Assembly: GCF_002583555.1 (NCBI RefSeq)
Contig: NZ_BEGX01000128.1
Coordinates: 1 to 64,000, forward strand
Origin: Pseudonocardia sp. N23
GTDB lineage: Bacteria > Actinomycetota > Actinomycetes > Mycobacteriales > Pseudonocardiaceae
Length of the DNA: 64,000 bases
Direction: 5' to 3'
Shown: in pieces, positions 34,241-43,260 of the stretch
Numbering within the stretch: position 1 is the first letter of the stretch
Layout of the letters: every line of letters begins with the position of its first letter
Made by a program: the position numbers and the translations under genes
Notes under the pieces: generated by a model
What the model was told of the DNA's origin: nothing
The model's input: only the letters and a program-made list of their open reading frames with translations
Databases searched by the model: none

Positions 34241-36067
34241 GTGCCCCAGCGCCCCTCCCCGCCCGTCCGCGACCGCGGCCGCCACCTCGGCGACTTCACG
34301 CTCACCCCGCGGGTGCTCGTCACCATCGGCTGGGCGCTGCCCATCGGGGCGCTCGGCGCCGTCGCCGCCTGGGCGCTGCTGCGGCTGATCGGCCTGATCA
34401 CCAACCTCGTCTTCGACGGACGGGTCGACACCACGCTGATCGCGCCCGGCGCCGAGCCGCACCCGGCCTGGCTGGTCATGCTCGCGCCCGTCGCGGGCGG
34501 GCTCGTGATCGGCCTGATGGCACGCTTCGGGTCCGAGAAGATCCGCGGCCACGGCATGCCCGAGGCCATCGAGGCGATCCTGATGCGGCGCAGCACCGTC
34601 GAGCCGCGGGTGGCCGTCCTCAAACCGATCTCGGCCGCGGTGAGCATCGGTACCGGCGGCCCGTTCGGCGCCGAGGGACCGATCATCATGACCGGCGGCG
34701 CGATCGGCTCCATCCTCGCCCAGCACCTGCACCTGTCGGCCGACGAACGCAAGGCGCTCATGGTCTCCGGCGCCGCGGCCGGCATGGCCGCGACGTTCAA
34801 CTCACCCTTCGCGTCGGTGCTGCTGGCCGTCGAGCTGCTGCTGTTCGAGTGGCGCCCACGCAGCTTCCTGCCCGTCGTCGCCGCCGTCTCCGTCGCGACG
34901 ATCGCGCGGGTCCCGCTGCTCGGCGCCGCCCCGATCTTCCCCGTCGACCTCGGCACCTTCACCCCGTCCGCACCCGTCGACGTCCTGTGCGTCGCCGCCG
35001 GCGTCATCGGCGGGCTGCTCGCCGTCGCCGTCACCGCACTCGTGTACGTCTCCGAGGACACGTTCGCCCGGCTCCCGCTGCACTGGATGTGGTGGCCCGC
35101 CATCGGCGGCCTCGTCATCGGCCTGGGTGGCCTCGTCGAGCCGCGGGCGCTCGGCGTCGGCTACGACGTGATCGACGAGCTGCTCACCGGGCGCGCCACG
35201 ATGTCGCTGATCGTCGGGATCCTCGTGGTGAAGAGCCTGATCTGGGGCCTGTCGCTCGGCTCCGGCACCTCGGGCGGGGTACTCGCGCCCGTGTTCATGA
35301 TCGGTGCCGCACTCGGAGCCCTCGAGGGCATGGTGTTCCCGCACACCGCCCCCGGGTTCTGGGCCGTCGTCGGCCTGGCCGCGGTCGTCGGTGGGGTGAT
35401 GCGGTCACCGATCACCGGTATCGTGTTCACCCTCGAGCTGACCCACGCCTGGGCCGCGCTGTTCCCGCTGATGATCGCGGCCACCGCCGCCTACGGCACC
35501 TCGGCCCTCGTGCTGCGCCGATCCGTGCTGACGGAGAAGATCGCCAGGCGCGGCTACCACCTCACCCGTGAGTACGAGGTGGACCCGTTGGAGGTGCTCA
35601 TGGTCGACGAGGTCATGCACGCCGACCCGGCGACCCTGCGGACCACGGACCCGCTGCCCGTTCCCGCGGCGGTGCTGACCGCCGGCGTCCCACGGCGGGG
35701 CCGTCCCTGCGACGACCCACCCCGGCAGCGGCTGTTCCCGGTCGTCGACGGCGACGGCGCCCTCGCGGGCGTCGTGCCCCGGCGCGCCCTGACCGACCCG
35801 CCCGGCAGCGCCCGGACCGTCGCCGACCTGCTCGTCGCCGATCCGCTCGTCGTCCGCGCCGACGACACGCTGCGTGCGGTCGCGTCCCGGTTCGCGGAGA
35901 CGGCCGTCGGTGCCGCGCCCGTCGTCGACCGCGACGACCCGTCCCGTCTCGCCGGGATCGTGACGGTCGAACAGCTCCTGGACGGGCGGCTGCGCGACCT
36001 CACCGAGGAACACCACCGGGAGCGGCCGATGCGCCTGCTCGGACGACGCGCGACGATGCCCTCGTGA
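34241..36067 (+). CDS. ClC-type chloride channel/antiporter with CBS domains
   Basis: A roughly 608-residue membrane protein. The first two-thirds are a ClC core with about ten helices: GHGMPEAIEAIL (selectivity region), GTGGPFGAEGPIIMTGG with the gating glutamate, SLGSGTSGGVLAPVF, and GGVMRSPITGIVFTLELT. The last roughly 150 residues carry two CBS-like modules that may sense nucleotides. The GTG at 34241 is chosen; an in-frame GTG at 34199 is also possible, and neither has a clear ribosome site. Its stop overlaps the MarR gene start (GTGA), so the regulator is co-expressed. Confidence 0.9.
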   Translation: MPQRPSPPVRDRGRHLGDFTLTPRVLVTIGWALPIGALGAVAAWALLRLIGLITNLVFDGRVDTTLIAPGAEPHPAWLVMLAPVAGGLVIGLMARFGSEKIRGHGMPEAIEAILMRRSTVEPRVAVLKPISAAVSIGTGGPFGAEGPIIMTGGAIGSILAQHLHLSADERKALMVSGAAAGMAATFNSPFASVLLAVELLLFEWRPRSFLPVVAAVSVATIARVPLLGAAPIFPVDLGTFTPSAPVDVLCVAAGVIGGLLAVAVTALVYVSEDTFARLPLHWMWWPAIGGLVIGLGGLVEPRALGVGYDVIDELLTGRATMSLIVGILVVKSLIWGLSLGSGTSGGVLAPVFMIGAALGALEGMVFPHTAPGFWAVVGLAAVVGGVMRSPITGIVFTLELTHAWAALFPLMIAATAAYGTSALVLRRSVLTEKIARRGYHLTREYEVDPLEVLMVDEVMHADPATLRTTDPLPVPAAVLTAGVPRRGRPCDDPPRQRLFPVVDGDGALAGVVPRRALTDPPGSARTVADLLVADPLVVRADDTLRAVASRFAETAVGAAPVVDRDDPSRLAGIVTVEQLLDGRLRDLTEEHHRERPMRLLGRRATMPS

Positions 36068-36567
36068 GCGACGCAGCGGCGACCGGCCCGACCGAGGCCG
36101 AGATCGAGTCCGTCATGCGGGCGGCCCGGGTGCTCGTCGGAGTCTCTGCGCAGTCGTTCGCCGTCGTCGAGGACCGGGTGACCCTGCCCCAGCTGCGGGT
36201 GCTGGTGATGGTGGCCAGCCGCGGTCCGCTGCGGCTGGCCGCGGTGGCCGACGGGCTCGGCGTCCATCCCTCCAACGCGAGCCGTGCCGTCGACCGGCTC
36301 GTCGTCGCCGGGCTGCTCGGCCGCACCGACGACCCCGCCGACCGCCGCCAGCTCGTCCTGCGGCTCACCGACGCCGGCACCCAGCTCGTCGACGAGGTCA
36401 TGCGCACCCGGCGGACCACCATCGACCGGCTGCTGTCGCGGATGGCGCCCACCGCGCGGGCCGGGCTCGCCCCCGCACTGGAGGCCCTCAGCGGCGCCGC
36501 CGGGGACGGGTTCGCCCGTGCCGTCTGGTCGATGGGCTGGACCACCGCCGACGACGACACGGCCTGA
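36064..36567 (+). CDS. MarR-family transcriptional regulator
   Basis: A 167-residue winged-helix repressor. The recognition helix is in LGVHPSNASRAVDRLVVAG (about 63-81), the wing in GRTDDPADRRQLVLRLT, with dimerisation helices at both ends. It is translationally coupled to the ClC channel gene and may control it or the nearby protease. Ligand unknown. Confidence 0.9.
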   Translation: MSDAAATGPTEAEIESVMRAARVLVGVSAQSFAVVEDRVTLPQLRVLVMVASRGPLRLAAVADGLGVHPSNASRAVDRLVVAGLLGRTDDPADRRQLVLRLTDAGTQLVDEVMRTRRTTIDRLLSRMAPTARAGLAPALEALSGAAGDGFARAVWSMGWTTADDDTA

Positions 36568-36574
36568 CGGCGGC

Positions 36575-39500
36575 TCAGCGCGGCGGCAGCTCCGGGCGGC
36601 GCCGGGACGGGCGCGTCGCCGGGTCCGGCGGGCGCACCGCCGGGGTCCGCTCCAGCGCCTCCAGGGCGAGCCGCACGGCCGTCTCCAGCTGCGGGTCGCG
36701 GCCCGCGGCCCAGTCCTGCGGCGTGATCACCACCTCGACGTCCGGCTCGACCCCGTGGTTCTCCACGTCCCACGCCACGTCGTCGAACCAGAACGAGTAC
36801 CGCGGCTGCGTCACCCTGGTGCGGTCGACGAGCCCGTAGCGGCTGTCGATGCCGATCACCCCGCCCCACGTCCGGGTCCCGACGACCGGGCCCAGCTGCA
36901 GCCGCTTGAACGCCGCCGTCACGATGTCGCCGTCGGAGCCGGAGTGCTCGTCGGCCAGCGCGACCAGCGGGCCCCGGGGTGCGTCGCCCGGGTAGGTCTG
37001 GGGCTGGCGGTGCCGCACCACGTCCCAGCCGATCACCTTGCGCGCCAGCTTCTCGATCACCAGCTGCGACGTGTGCCCGCCGCTGTTGCCGCGCACGTCG
37101 ACGACGAGCCCGTCGCGGCTGGTCTCCCGGCCGAGGTCGCGGTGCAGCTGCGCCCAGCCGTTGGCCACCATGTCCGGGACGTGCAGGTACCCCAGCCGCC
37201 CGCCCGACCGCTCGGCGACGAACGCCCGCTTCGTGGCGACCCAGTCCTGGTAGCGCAGCGGCAGGTCGTCCTCCAGCGGCCGGACGACGACGCGGCGCAC
37301 CTCGCCCGCGCCGGTACGGACGGTGAGCTCGACGAGCTGGTCGCCGGTCCCGACGAGCAGCGGTGCCGGGCCCAGCTCGAGGTCGACCGGCCGGCCGGCG
37401 ACCTCCAGCAGCACGTCGCCCTCGCGGACGTCGACACCCGGGTCGGCCAGCGGGCTGCGTGCCCGCGTCGCCGACGTCTCCGGCGGCAGCACCCGGGCGA
37501 CGCGCCAGCCGTCGCCGGTGCGCTCCAGGTCGGCACCGAGCAGGCCGGGGCGGCCCGTCCAGTCGCCGCCGCCGTCGCCCCCGATCACGTACGCGTGCGA
37601 CGACCCCAGCTCGCCCTGCAGCTCCCACAGCAGGTCGACCAGGTCGTTCTTGCTGCCGACGGCCTCGACCAGCGGCCGGTAGCGGGCCAGCTCGCCCGCC
37701 CAGTCGACGTCGGCCATGTCCTCGACCCAGAAGTGGTCGCGCATCAGCCGGCCCGCCTCGTCGAACATCTGCCGCCACTCCGCGGCCGGGTCGACGGTCA
37801 CCGTGATCCGGGAGAGGTCGATGTCGAACTCGTCGGCGTCGTTCTCCGACGGTGCCGACGACCCCGAGCGGTCCGACCGCAGCACCCGCACGGTCGGCCC
37901 GTCGCGCACGACCAGCCGGTTGCCGTCGCCGCTCACCGCGTAGGAGGAGGCGGGGTCGGCGATCACGTCGACGCGGCGGCGGATCAGGTCGTAGCGCTCC
38001 AGCACCGGGCGCGGGCCGCGGTCACCGGTGAGCTCGCGGCCCTCGCCCAGCACGCCCGAGACGGGGCGGCGGAACCACAGCAGGCAGTCCTTGGCGGCGC
38101 CGAGCCCGCCGAGGCGGCCCTCGGCGACCGGGATCGGCACCACCCGCGCGGCCAGCCCCTCGACGTCGACGACGACGGCGTCCTCGTCGGCCTCGTCGGT
38201 CCCGGTCTCCCCGTCGGTGGTCGCCGCGTCCTCGGTGCCGTCCGCGGGTTCGACCTCCGCGTCGCCGCCCTCGGTGTCGGTGGCCGGCAGGTCGTCGGGG
38301 CCCTCGTCGGCGCTGGTCGTCGGGCGGCCGTCGGGCGAGGCCCCGAACGGCGACGGCGTGCGCGCCGCCAGCGGCACCAGGAACGGCCGCCACGACGCCG
38401 GGAACGTCAGGTCGAACGAGTGCTCGTCGTAGATCGGGTCGAAGGTGCGCAGCGACAGGAACGCCAGGTACTTGCCGTCGGTGGTGAACACCGGGTGCCG
38501 GTCGACGAACCGCGGCGGGGTCACCTCGACCAGGGTGTCGTCGGCGAGGCGGGCGATCATGATGCGCGACAGCCCCGTCTCGACGGGGTCGGCGAACGTC
38601 AGCCAGGCGCTGTCGGGCGAGTACGACACGCCCGACACCTCGCCGTCGGCACCCCGGGCCAGCTCGCGCAGCGCACCGGTCGCGGTGTCCATGACGAGCA
38701 GCCGGCCGTCGTGGGTGGCGAGCGCGACGGTCGACGCGTCGGGCGCCGCCTCCAGCTCCAGCACCCGACCGATCCCACCTGCACCGTGCCGGACCAGTGC
38801 CCCGGCCCCCTCGGCCCGTGGGTCGAGCGGCGCGACGACGACGGCGTCCTCTCCCGCGGCGTCGTCGATCCACACGGCGCGGTCGTCGCCCAGTGGCTGT
38901 GCAAGCCGCGCCCGCACCCCCGGCTCCGCCATCAACGTCCGCGCGGGACCGTCGCGGTGGGTGAGCCGGTGCACCGTGCCACGGACCTGCGCGATGCTCG
39001 CCCGGCCCGTCCGGTCCGGCGAGACGACGTCGAGCCAGCCGCCCGCGTGCACCCGGAACGGCTCGCGGGCCGTGCGGGGGCCGGCGAGGGCCACGTCGAT
39101 GCGCCGGGGTCGCGAGTCGGCGGCCAGGTCGTCGAGCAGGAACAGCTCCCCCGCCGACTCGAACACCACCCGGGTGCCGTCGGTCGCGGCGTGCCGGGCG
39201 TAGAACGCCGGTGAGCCGTCGGCGCCGTGGTCGGTGTGCCGGCGCAGCCCGCCGATGGCGCCGTCGAGGGGCAGCGAGTAGACATTGCCCCAGCCCTCGT
39301 GGTCGGACAGGAACGCGATCCGGTCGCCGACGAGCATGGGCGAGTCGAGCTGGCCGTCGAGCTCGGCGGCGAGCCGGGCGAACTCGCCCGTGCCGGTGGC
39401 GTCCCACCACAGCTTCCCGGCCGTGCCGCCGCGGTAGCGCTTCCACCAGGCCATCTCGCGCGACATCGTCGTGCCCAGCAGGACCGCGGGGCCGTCGGGC

Positions 39501-39922
39501 GAGGTCGCGACGTCCGACACCGGGCCGTAGTCGAGCCGCCGCGGCGCCCCGCCCGCGGCCGGGACCGCATACGCCCAGGTCCGGCGGGCCGACGCCTGGC
39601 CGGCCGCGCTCACCGCGAGGACCTCCGCGCCCTCGCCGGTACCGCGCCAGCCGAGGGTGCGCGCCCCGCCCAGCCACGTGAGCCTGCTGGCGCCACCGCC
39701 GTCGAGGTCGGTCACGAACACCTCGGACGCGCCCTCGCGGGCCGACGTCCACGCCACCCGGTTCCCGTCCGGCTAGAGCCGGGGCCGCGACACGGGAACG
39801 TCGTCGGCGGTCAGCCGGTAGGCCCGGCCGCCCGCGAGCGGTGCCGTCCACACGTCGTCCTCGGCCGTGAAGACCAGCGTGTCACGGTGCAGATGGGGAA
39901 ACCGGAGGTAGCTGCGAGGCAC
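36575..39922 (-). pseudogene. Tricorn protease homologue (S41) interrupted by an in-frame amber codon
   Basis: The minus strand encodes a full tricorn-type protease in one frame from GTG at 39922 (beginning VPRSYLRFPHLHRDTLVFT) to the stop at 36575, about 1115 codons. Codon 50 (39775-39773) is TAG, where relatives have serine in the motif R-x-x-SPDG; a single C-to-A change of TCG would do this. Downstream, 1060 codons are open from a GTG at 39757. The remainder has a beta-propeller, a PDZ domain and an S41 core with Ser-His in ELGSSHAYV, the nucleophile in HSGSDGDIV and the glutamate in VEPDVEV, all intact. An internal start may rescue a protein lacking the first propeller blade; otherwise this is a recent pseudogene or a base-call error. 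Confidence 0.7.
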
Positions 39923-39943
39923 ACGCAGACGGTAGTCAGCGCG

Positions 39944-40213
39944 TCAGGTCCCGTAGCGGGCGGCCGCGCGGGCGCGGGCCTTGGTCGCCTCGACCTCGCG
40001 GTCGCGCGGCGGCGCGGTCGTGACCAGCGCGTCGAGCAGGTGCCGGGTGGCGTGCTCGACGGCGGCGACGGCCTCGGCGAACGCCTCCTCGTTGGCCTTC
40101 GACGGCTTCGCCGTGCCACTGATCTTGCGCACGTACTGCAGTGCGGCGTCGTGCACCTCGTCGGAGGTCGCGGGCGGTTCGAAGTTGTGCAGGGTCCGGA
40201 TGTTGCGGCACAT
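39944..40213 (-). CDS. DUF2277 domain-containing protein
   Basis: An 89-residue protein of the DUF2277 family (opening MCRNIRTLHNFEPPAT, then a helix pair EVHDAALQYVRKISG and ATRHLLDALV). Function unknown; relatives are widespread small cytoplasmic proteins in actinobacteria. The ATG at 40213 matches the family start exactly. Confidence 0.9.
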   Translation of the reverse strand: MCRNIRTLHNFEPPATSDEVHDAALQYVRKISGTAKPSKANEEAFAEAVAAVEHATRHLLDALVTTAPPRDREVEATKARARAAARYGT

Positions 40214-40263
40214 GCGGCCGATGATCCTCGCTCCACCGCGCCGGGTCACGCAGCTTCCCGGGG

Positions 40264-40938
40264 TCACTGCAGAACCGGGTCGCCCCCGGTCAGCGGGGCC
40301 ACGGCCAGCACGATCCGCGGCACGTGGAACGCCTCGGCGTAGCGCGCCCGGCACTGCACACCCCGGATGCGGGCGAGCCCGCCGAACGTCTCCGCGTCGA
40401 ACCAGGCCCGGTCGCGCTGCGACCCGTAGTGCTCGTGCAGCTTCGCGACCTTCTCCCGCAGTACCGGCTCCGCAAGCGGCAGGTACACCGACGGCACCGT
40501 CAGGTCGTTCTCCCACTTCACGATCTCGTAGCAGAACGTCAGGTGATCGCGGAACACCGTCGGCACGATGTCGGCGAGGGTTCGCAGGTCGGGATCGGTG
40601 TCGAGCGGCGACGGCGCGAAGACCAGGTCCGGTTCGCCGTGCGCGCCCATGTCCTCGACGGCCTGCTTCGCGCGGTCCCACCGCGTCGTCAGCCGGCCGT
40701 CGGGCAGGTCCAGGACCGTGACCTCCAGCTTCGCGCCCGGGCAGAACGCGGCCAGCGCCGCCCGCTCCTCCTCCTCGCGCAGCGACCCGCCACCGGTCAG
40801 GACCAGCGCGTTCACCTGCACGCCCGGGTGGGCACGGCACAGTTCGAGCAGCGCCCCGCCCGCCCCGATCGCGATCTCGTTGCAGTGGACACCGAGCAGC
40901 AGCATCCGGTCCAGACGCTCCGGGAGCAGGCTCAGCAT
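40264..40938 (-). CDS. PIG-L-like deacetylase family protein with altered metal motif
   Basis: A 224-residue protein of the LmbE/PIG-L fold, whose members remove acetyl groups from N-acetylglucosamine conjugates using zinc. The fold is supported by the N-terminal LLGVHCNEIAIGAGG and by the central DLVFAPSPLDTDPDLRTLAD, where the usual histidine of the H-x-x-D-H group is replaced. The N-terminal zinc motif is normally HxDDE or HCDDIEIG; here the two acidic residues are N and E. Catalysis may be lost or changed. The ATG at 40938 follows GGAGAGG. Confidence 0.78.
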   Translation of the reverse strand: MLSLLPERLDRMLLLGVHCNEIAIGAGGALLELCRAHPGVQVNALVLTGGGSLREEEERAALAAFCPGAKLEVTVLDLPDGRLTTRWDRAKQAVEDMGAHGEPDLVFAPSPLDTDPDLRTLADIVPTVFRDHLTFCYEIVKWENDLTVPSVYLPLAEPVLREKVAKLHEHYGSQRDRAWFDAETFGGLARIRGVQCRARYAEAFHVPRIVLAVAPLTGGDPVLQ

Positions 40939-41168
40939 GAGGGGCCACCTCTCCGGTGACCGACCGGGCGACACGCACCGACCCGGGGGCGCGGGAACGG
41001 CGCGGACACCTCGGGCCACCTCGAGCTTCGGGACGGGAGGACCAGCGCCCGATCAGTCTTCCACGGACGACTCCGCCGCACCCGCGCACAGGGCGTGATC
41101 ACGGCGCGTCGCGTCCGGGTGAGCCGTCGTCGCCCGGTCAGGTGGCGCCGACGGCGCGACCACGGGTG

Positions 41169-42155
41169 TCAGCCGGCCTTCAGCTTCTCCAGGCGGCGAG
41201 GCGTCGGCCAGCGCACGTCGGAGGCCCAGCCGAACTTCTCGAAGAACCAGATGAGCCGGGCCGAGATGTCGATCTGGCCGGGCAGCACGCCGTGCCGCGC
41301 GCACGTCGGGTCGGCGTGGTGCAGGTTGTGCCACGACTCGCCCATCGACAGGATCGCCAGCGGCCAGAAGTTGCGGGACTTGTCGCGCGACCTGAACGGC
41401 CGTTCCCCGAACATGTGGCAGATCGAGTTGATCGACCACGTCACGTGGTGCGACACGGCCATGCGCACCAGCCCGCCCCAGAAGAACCCGGTCAGCGCGC
41501 CCGTCCACGACCACGTGACCAGGCCACCGATCAGCGCCGGCAGCGCCAGGCTGACCAGCACCCACACGCCGAACAGCTTGCTGACGGTGCGGATCGCGCG
41601 GTCGGCCAGCAGGTCGGGGATGAAGCGCTGGTAGTTGGTCTTGCGCCGGTCGAACAGCCAGCCGGTGTGCGCCCAGAAGAAGCCGCGCGCCACGGCCGCG
41701 ACCGACGTCCCGAACCGCCACGGCGAGTGCGGGTCGCCCTCCTTGTCGGAGAACGCGTGGTGACGCCGGTGGTCGGCCACCCAGGCCATCACCGAGCCCT
41801 GCACCGCCAGGCCACCACCGATGGCCAGCACCACCCGCAGCCACGGCTTCGCCTTGAACGAGCCGTGGGTGAAGTGGCGGTGGTAGCCGACGGTCACACC
41901 CAGGATCCCGACGGTGTAGAACACCGCCCCGATGACGACGTCGTGCCAGCCCAGGCCCCAGCCCCAGACGACCGGGACGGTGGCCAGCAGGGCGAGCATC
42001 GGTCCCACGACGAACAGCCACACCAGCATCTGCTGCCAGCCGCTGCGGGTCACGCCCGTGATCGGCTGGGCGACACCCGGCCGCGCCGGGGCCGCCGCTT
42101 CCTGCGGTGCGGGGGGAGCGTCCGTGGGACGCGCGTCGGCGGCCTCTGCGGTCAT
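41169..42155 (-). CDS. Acyl-CoA / fatty-acid desaturase
   Basis: A 328-residue membrane di-iron enzyme that inserts a double bond, probably delta-9, into fatty acyl chains. The three histidine boxes are HRHFTH near 92, HRRHH near 129 and HNLHH near 276, with further HHVTWS between. Four membrane helices are visible. The first 30 residues are Ala/Pro-rich. It would adjust membrane fluidity. The 230 bp beyond its 3' end holds no recognisable feature. Confidence 0.93.
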   Translation of the reverse strand: MTAEAADARPTDAPPAPQEAAAPARPGVAQPITGVTRSGWQQMLVWLFVVGPMLALLATVPVVWGWGLGWHDVVIGAVFYTVGILGVTVGYHRHFTHGSFKAKPWLRVVLAIGGGLAVQGSVMAWVADHRRHHAFSDKEGDPHSPWRFGTSVAAVARGFFWAHTGWLFDRRKTNYQRFIPDLLADRAIRTVSKLFGVWVLVSLALPALIGGLVTWSWTGALTGFFWGGLVRMAVSHHVTWSINSICHMFGERPFRSRDKSRNFWPLAILSMGESWHNLHHADPTCARHGVLPGQIDISARLIWFFEKFGWASDVRWPTPRRLEKLKAG

Positions 42156-42362
42156 GCGTCACCTCTCGGGTCGGGAGCGGTCGGCGACGACCGTTGCGCC
42201 CGAGAGTAACGAATGCGTTGCGTCCACCGGACGTCGAGACGGAACGAACTCCGTGAATCCGGCGCCAACGGGCGACGACGCCTCGCCCGCCGCGACACGC
42301 CCCGGTGAACGGGGTCCGCCCGGGCGGGGCGGCCGGAGGCCTCGTGCCAGGATGGAGGCCTG

Positions 42363-42433
42363 TCCGCCGTGGTGTAATGGCAGCACCTCGGATTTTGGTT
42401 CCGATGGTTCAGGTTCGAATCCTGGCGGCGGAG
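42363..42433 (+). tRNA. tRNA-Gln (UUG anticodon)
   Basis: Acceptor arms TCCGCCG (42363-42369) and CGGCGGA (42426-42432) pair fully, with discriminator G at 42433. The D arm is GGTGTAATGGCAGCACC, the anticodon loop ATTTTGG gives UUG, and the T loop is GGTTCGAATCC. CCA is not encoded. Class I, ordinary glutamine tRNA. Confidence 0.95.
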
Positions 42434-42460
42434 CAGCCGCGCAGTGCCGCCGCGGTGCAC

Positions 42461-43021
42461 TCAGACGATCTCGACGCGGTCGCCGACCTGCAGATACTCG
42501 TAGAAGTGCGCGGCCTCGGCCCGGGTGAGCCGCACGCATCCCGCCGACGTGGTCTCCACGTTGCCCTCGTGGAACGCGATGCCCCCCGGCGCGAAGAAGA
42601 CCGCGAACGGCATGGGCGCGTTGTTGAACTCGGCGCTGCGGTGGTCGCGGTTCTTCCACTCGACGCCGAAGGCGCCGCGCGGGGTCTCCTTGCCGGCACC
42701 GCCGGAGCTGATCGGGACGGGCCCGTGGACGACGGCGCCGTCGTCGATCAGCCAGGCCTGCTTGCCGTCGATCGACACGCACGCGCGGGCGGCGACGGTG
42801 CAGGGCGTGCCGTCGACGAGCGGTGCCTCGACCGGGCGCAGCGGCTCGGCGTGCGCGACGCCTGTGCCCCCGAGCGCGCCGAGCCCGGTCAGGCCCGCGG
42901 CGACGACCGCCCGCGCCCTCCGGCCGAGGAGGTTCGAACCCGCGGTCGACGACGCACTGTGCCTGCCCACGCCCGTACTCCTGCCTCGCCGGCCGGGGCC
43001 GCAGGGGCCCTCGGCCCCCAT
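42461..43021 (-). CDS. L,D-transpeptidase (YkuD domain)
   Basis: A 186-residue secreted cell-wall enzyme that would form 3-3 crosslinks in peptidoglycan. A basic N-terminus precedes a hydrophobic signal (AVVAAGLTGLGALGG, cleavage likely after AHA). The YkuD catalytic motif is IAFHEGN followed by TTSAGCVRL; the cysteine is the nucleophile and the His and Arg are present. It is a minimal single-domain form. ATG at 43021 is taken; the codon before it is an in-frame GTG. No strong ribosome site. Confidence 0.85.
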   Translation of the reverse strand: MGAEGPCGPGRRGRSTGVGRHSASSTAGSNLLGRRARAVVAAGLTGLGALGGTGVAHAEPLRPVEAPLVDGTPCTVAARACVSIDGKQAWLIDDGAVVHGPVPISSGGAGKETPRGAFGVEWKNRDHRSAEFNNAPMPFAVFFAPGGIAFHEGNVETTSAGCVRLTRAEAAHFYEYLQVGDRVEIV

Positions 43022-43073
43022 CACCCGACCGAGTGGTGCAACGACCGTTCCTCCCGAGGGTTACGAACCGGTC

Positions 43074-43113
43074 CACGGTGACGGAACGGGACGCACGGTG
43101 ACGGAACCGGACG
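43074..43113. repeat. Tandem 20-bp direct repeat in the ldt-glmU divergent region
   Basis: CACGGTGACGGAACGGGACG at 43074-43093 is repeated at 43094-43113 with one change (C for G at position 15). Each copy contains GTGACG, and a GTTACG lies at 43060-43065, so three GTNACG elements are spaced 18 and 20 bp apart. They lie between two cell-wall genes. A response regulator such as MtrA, which recognises direct repeats of this kind, could bind; this is inference. Confidence 0.55.
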
Positions 43114-43260
43114 AGCCGATGCGCACCGGGCGTGCCCGCCGCCACCCCGTACGATTCGGCGGTCCGGGCGTGGGCCCTGCGGGAACGCCGGCACCAACCG
43201 CTCCGGACCGCCGGCCCCGCCGACGCGACAGACGAGAGCGACGACCGAGGAGTGCGGCTC

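Noticed and set aside
43132..43260. Longer GlmU starting at 43132
   Set aside because: The extension has no similarity to GlmU and GAGGAG is correctly placed for the ATG at 43261.
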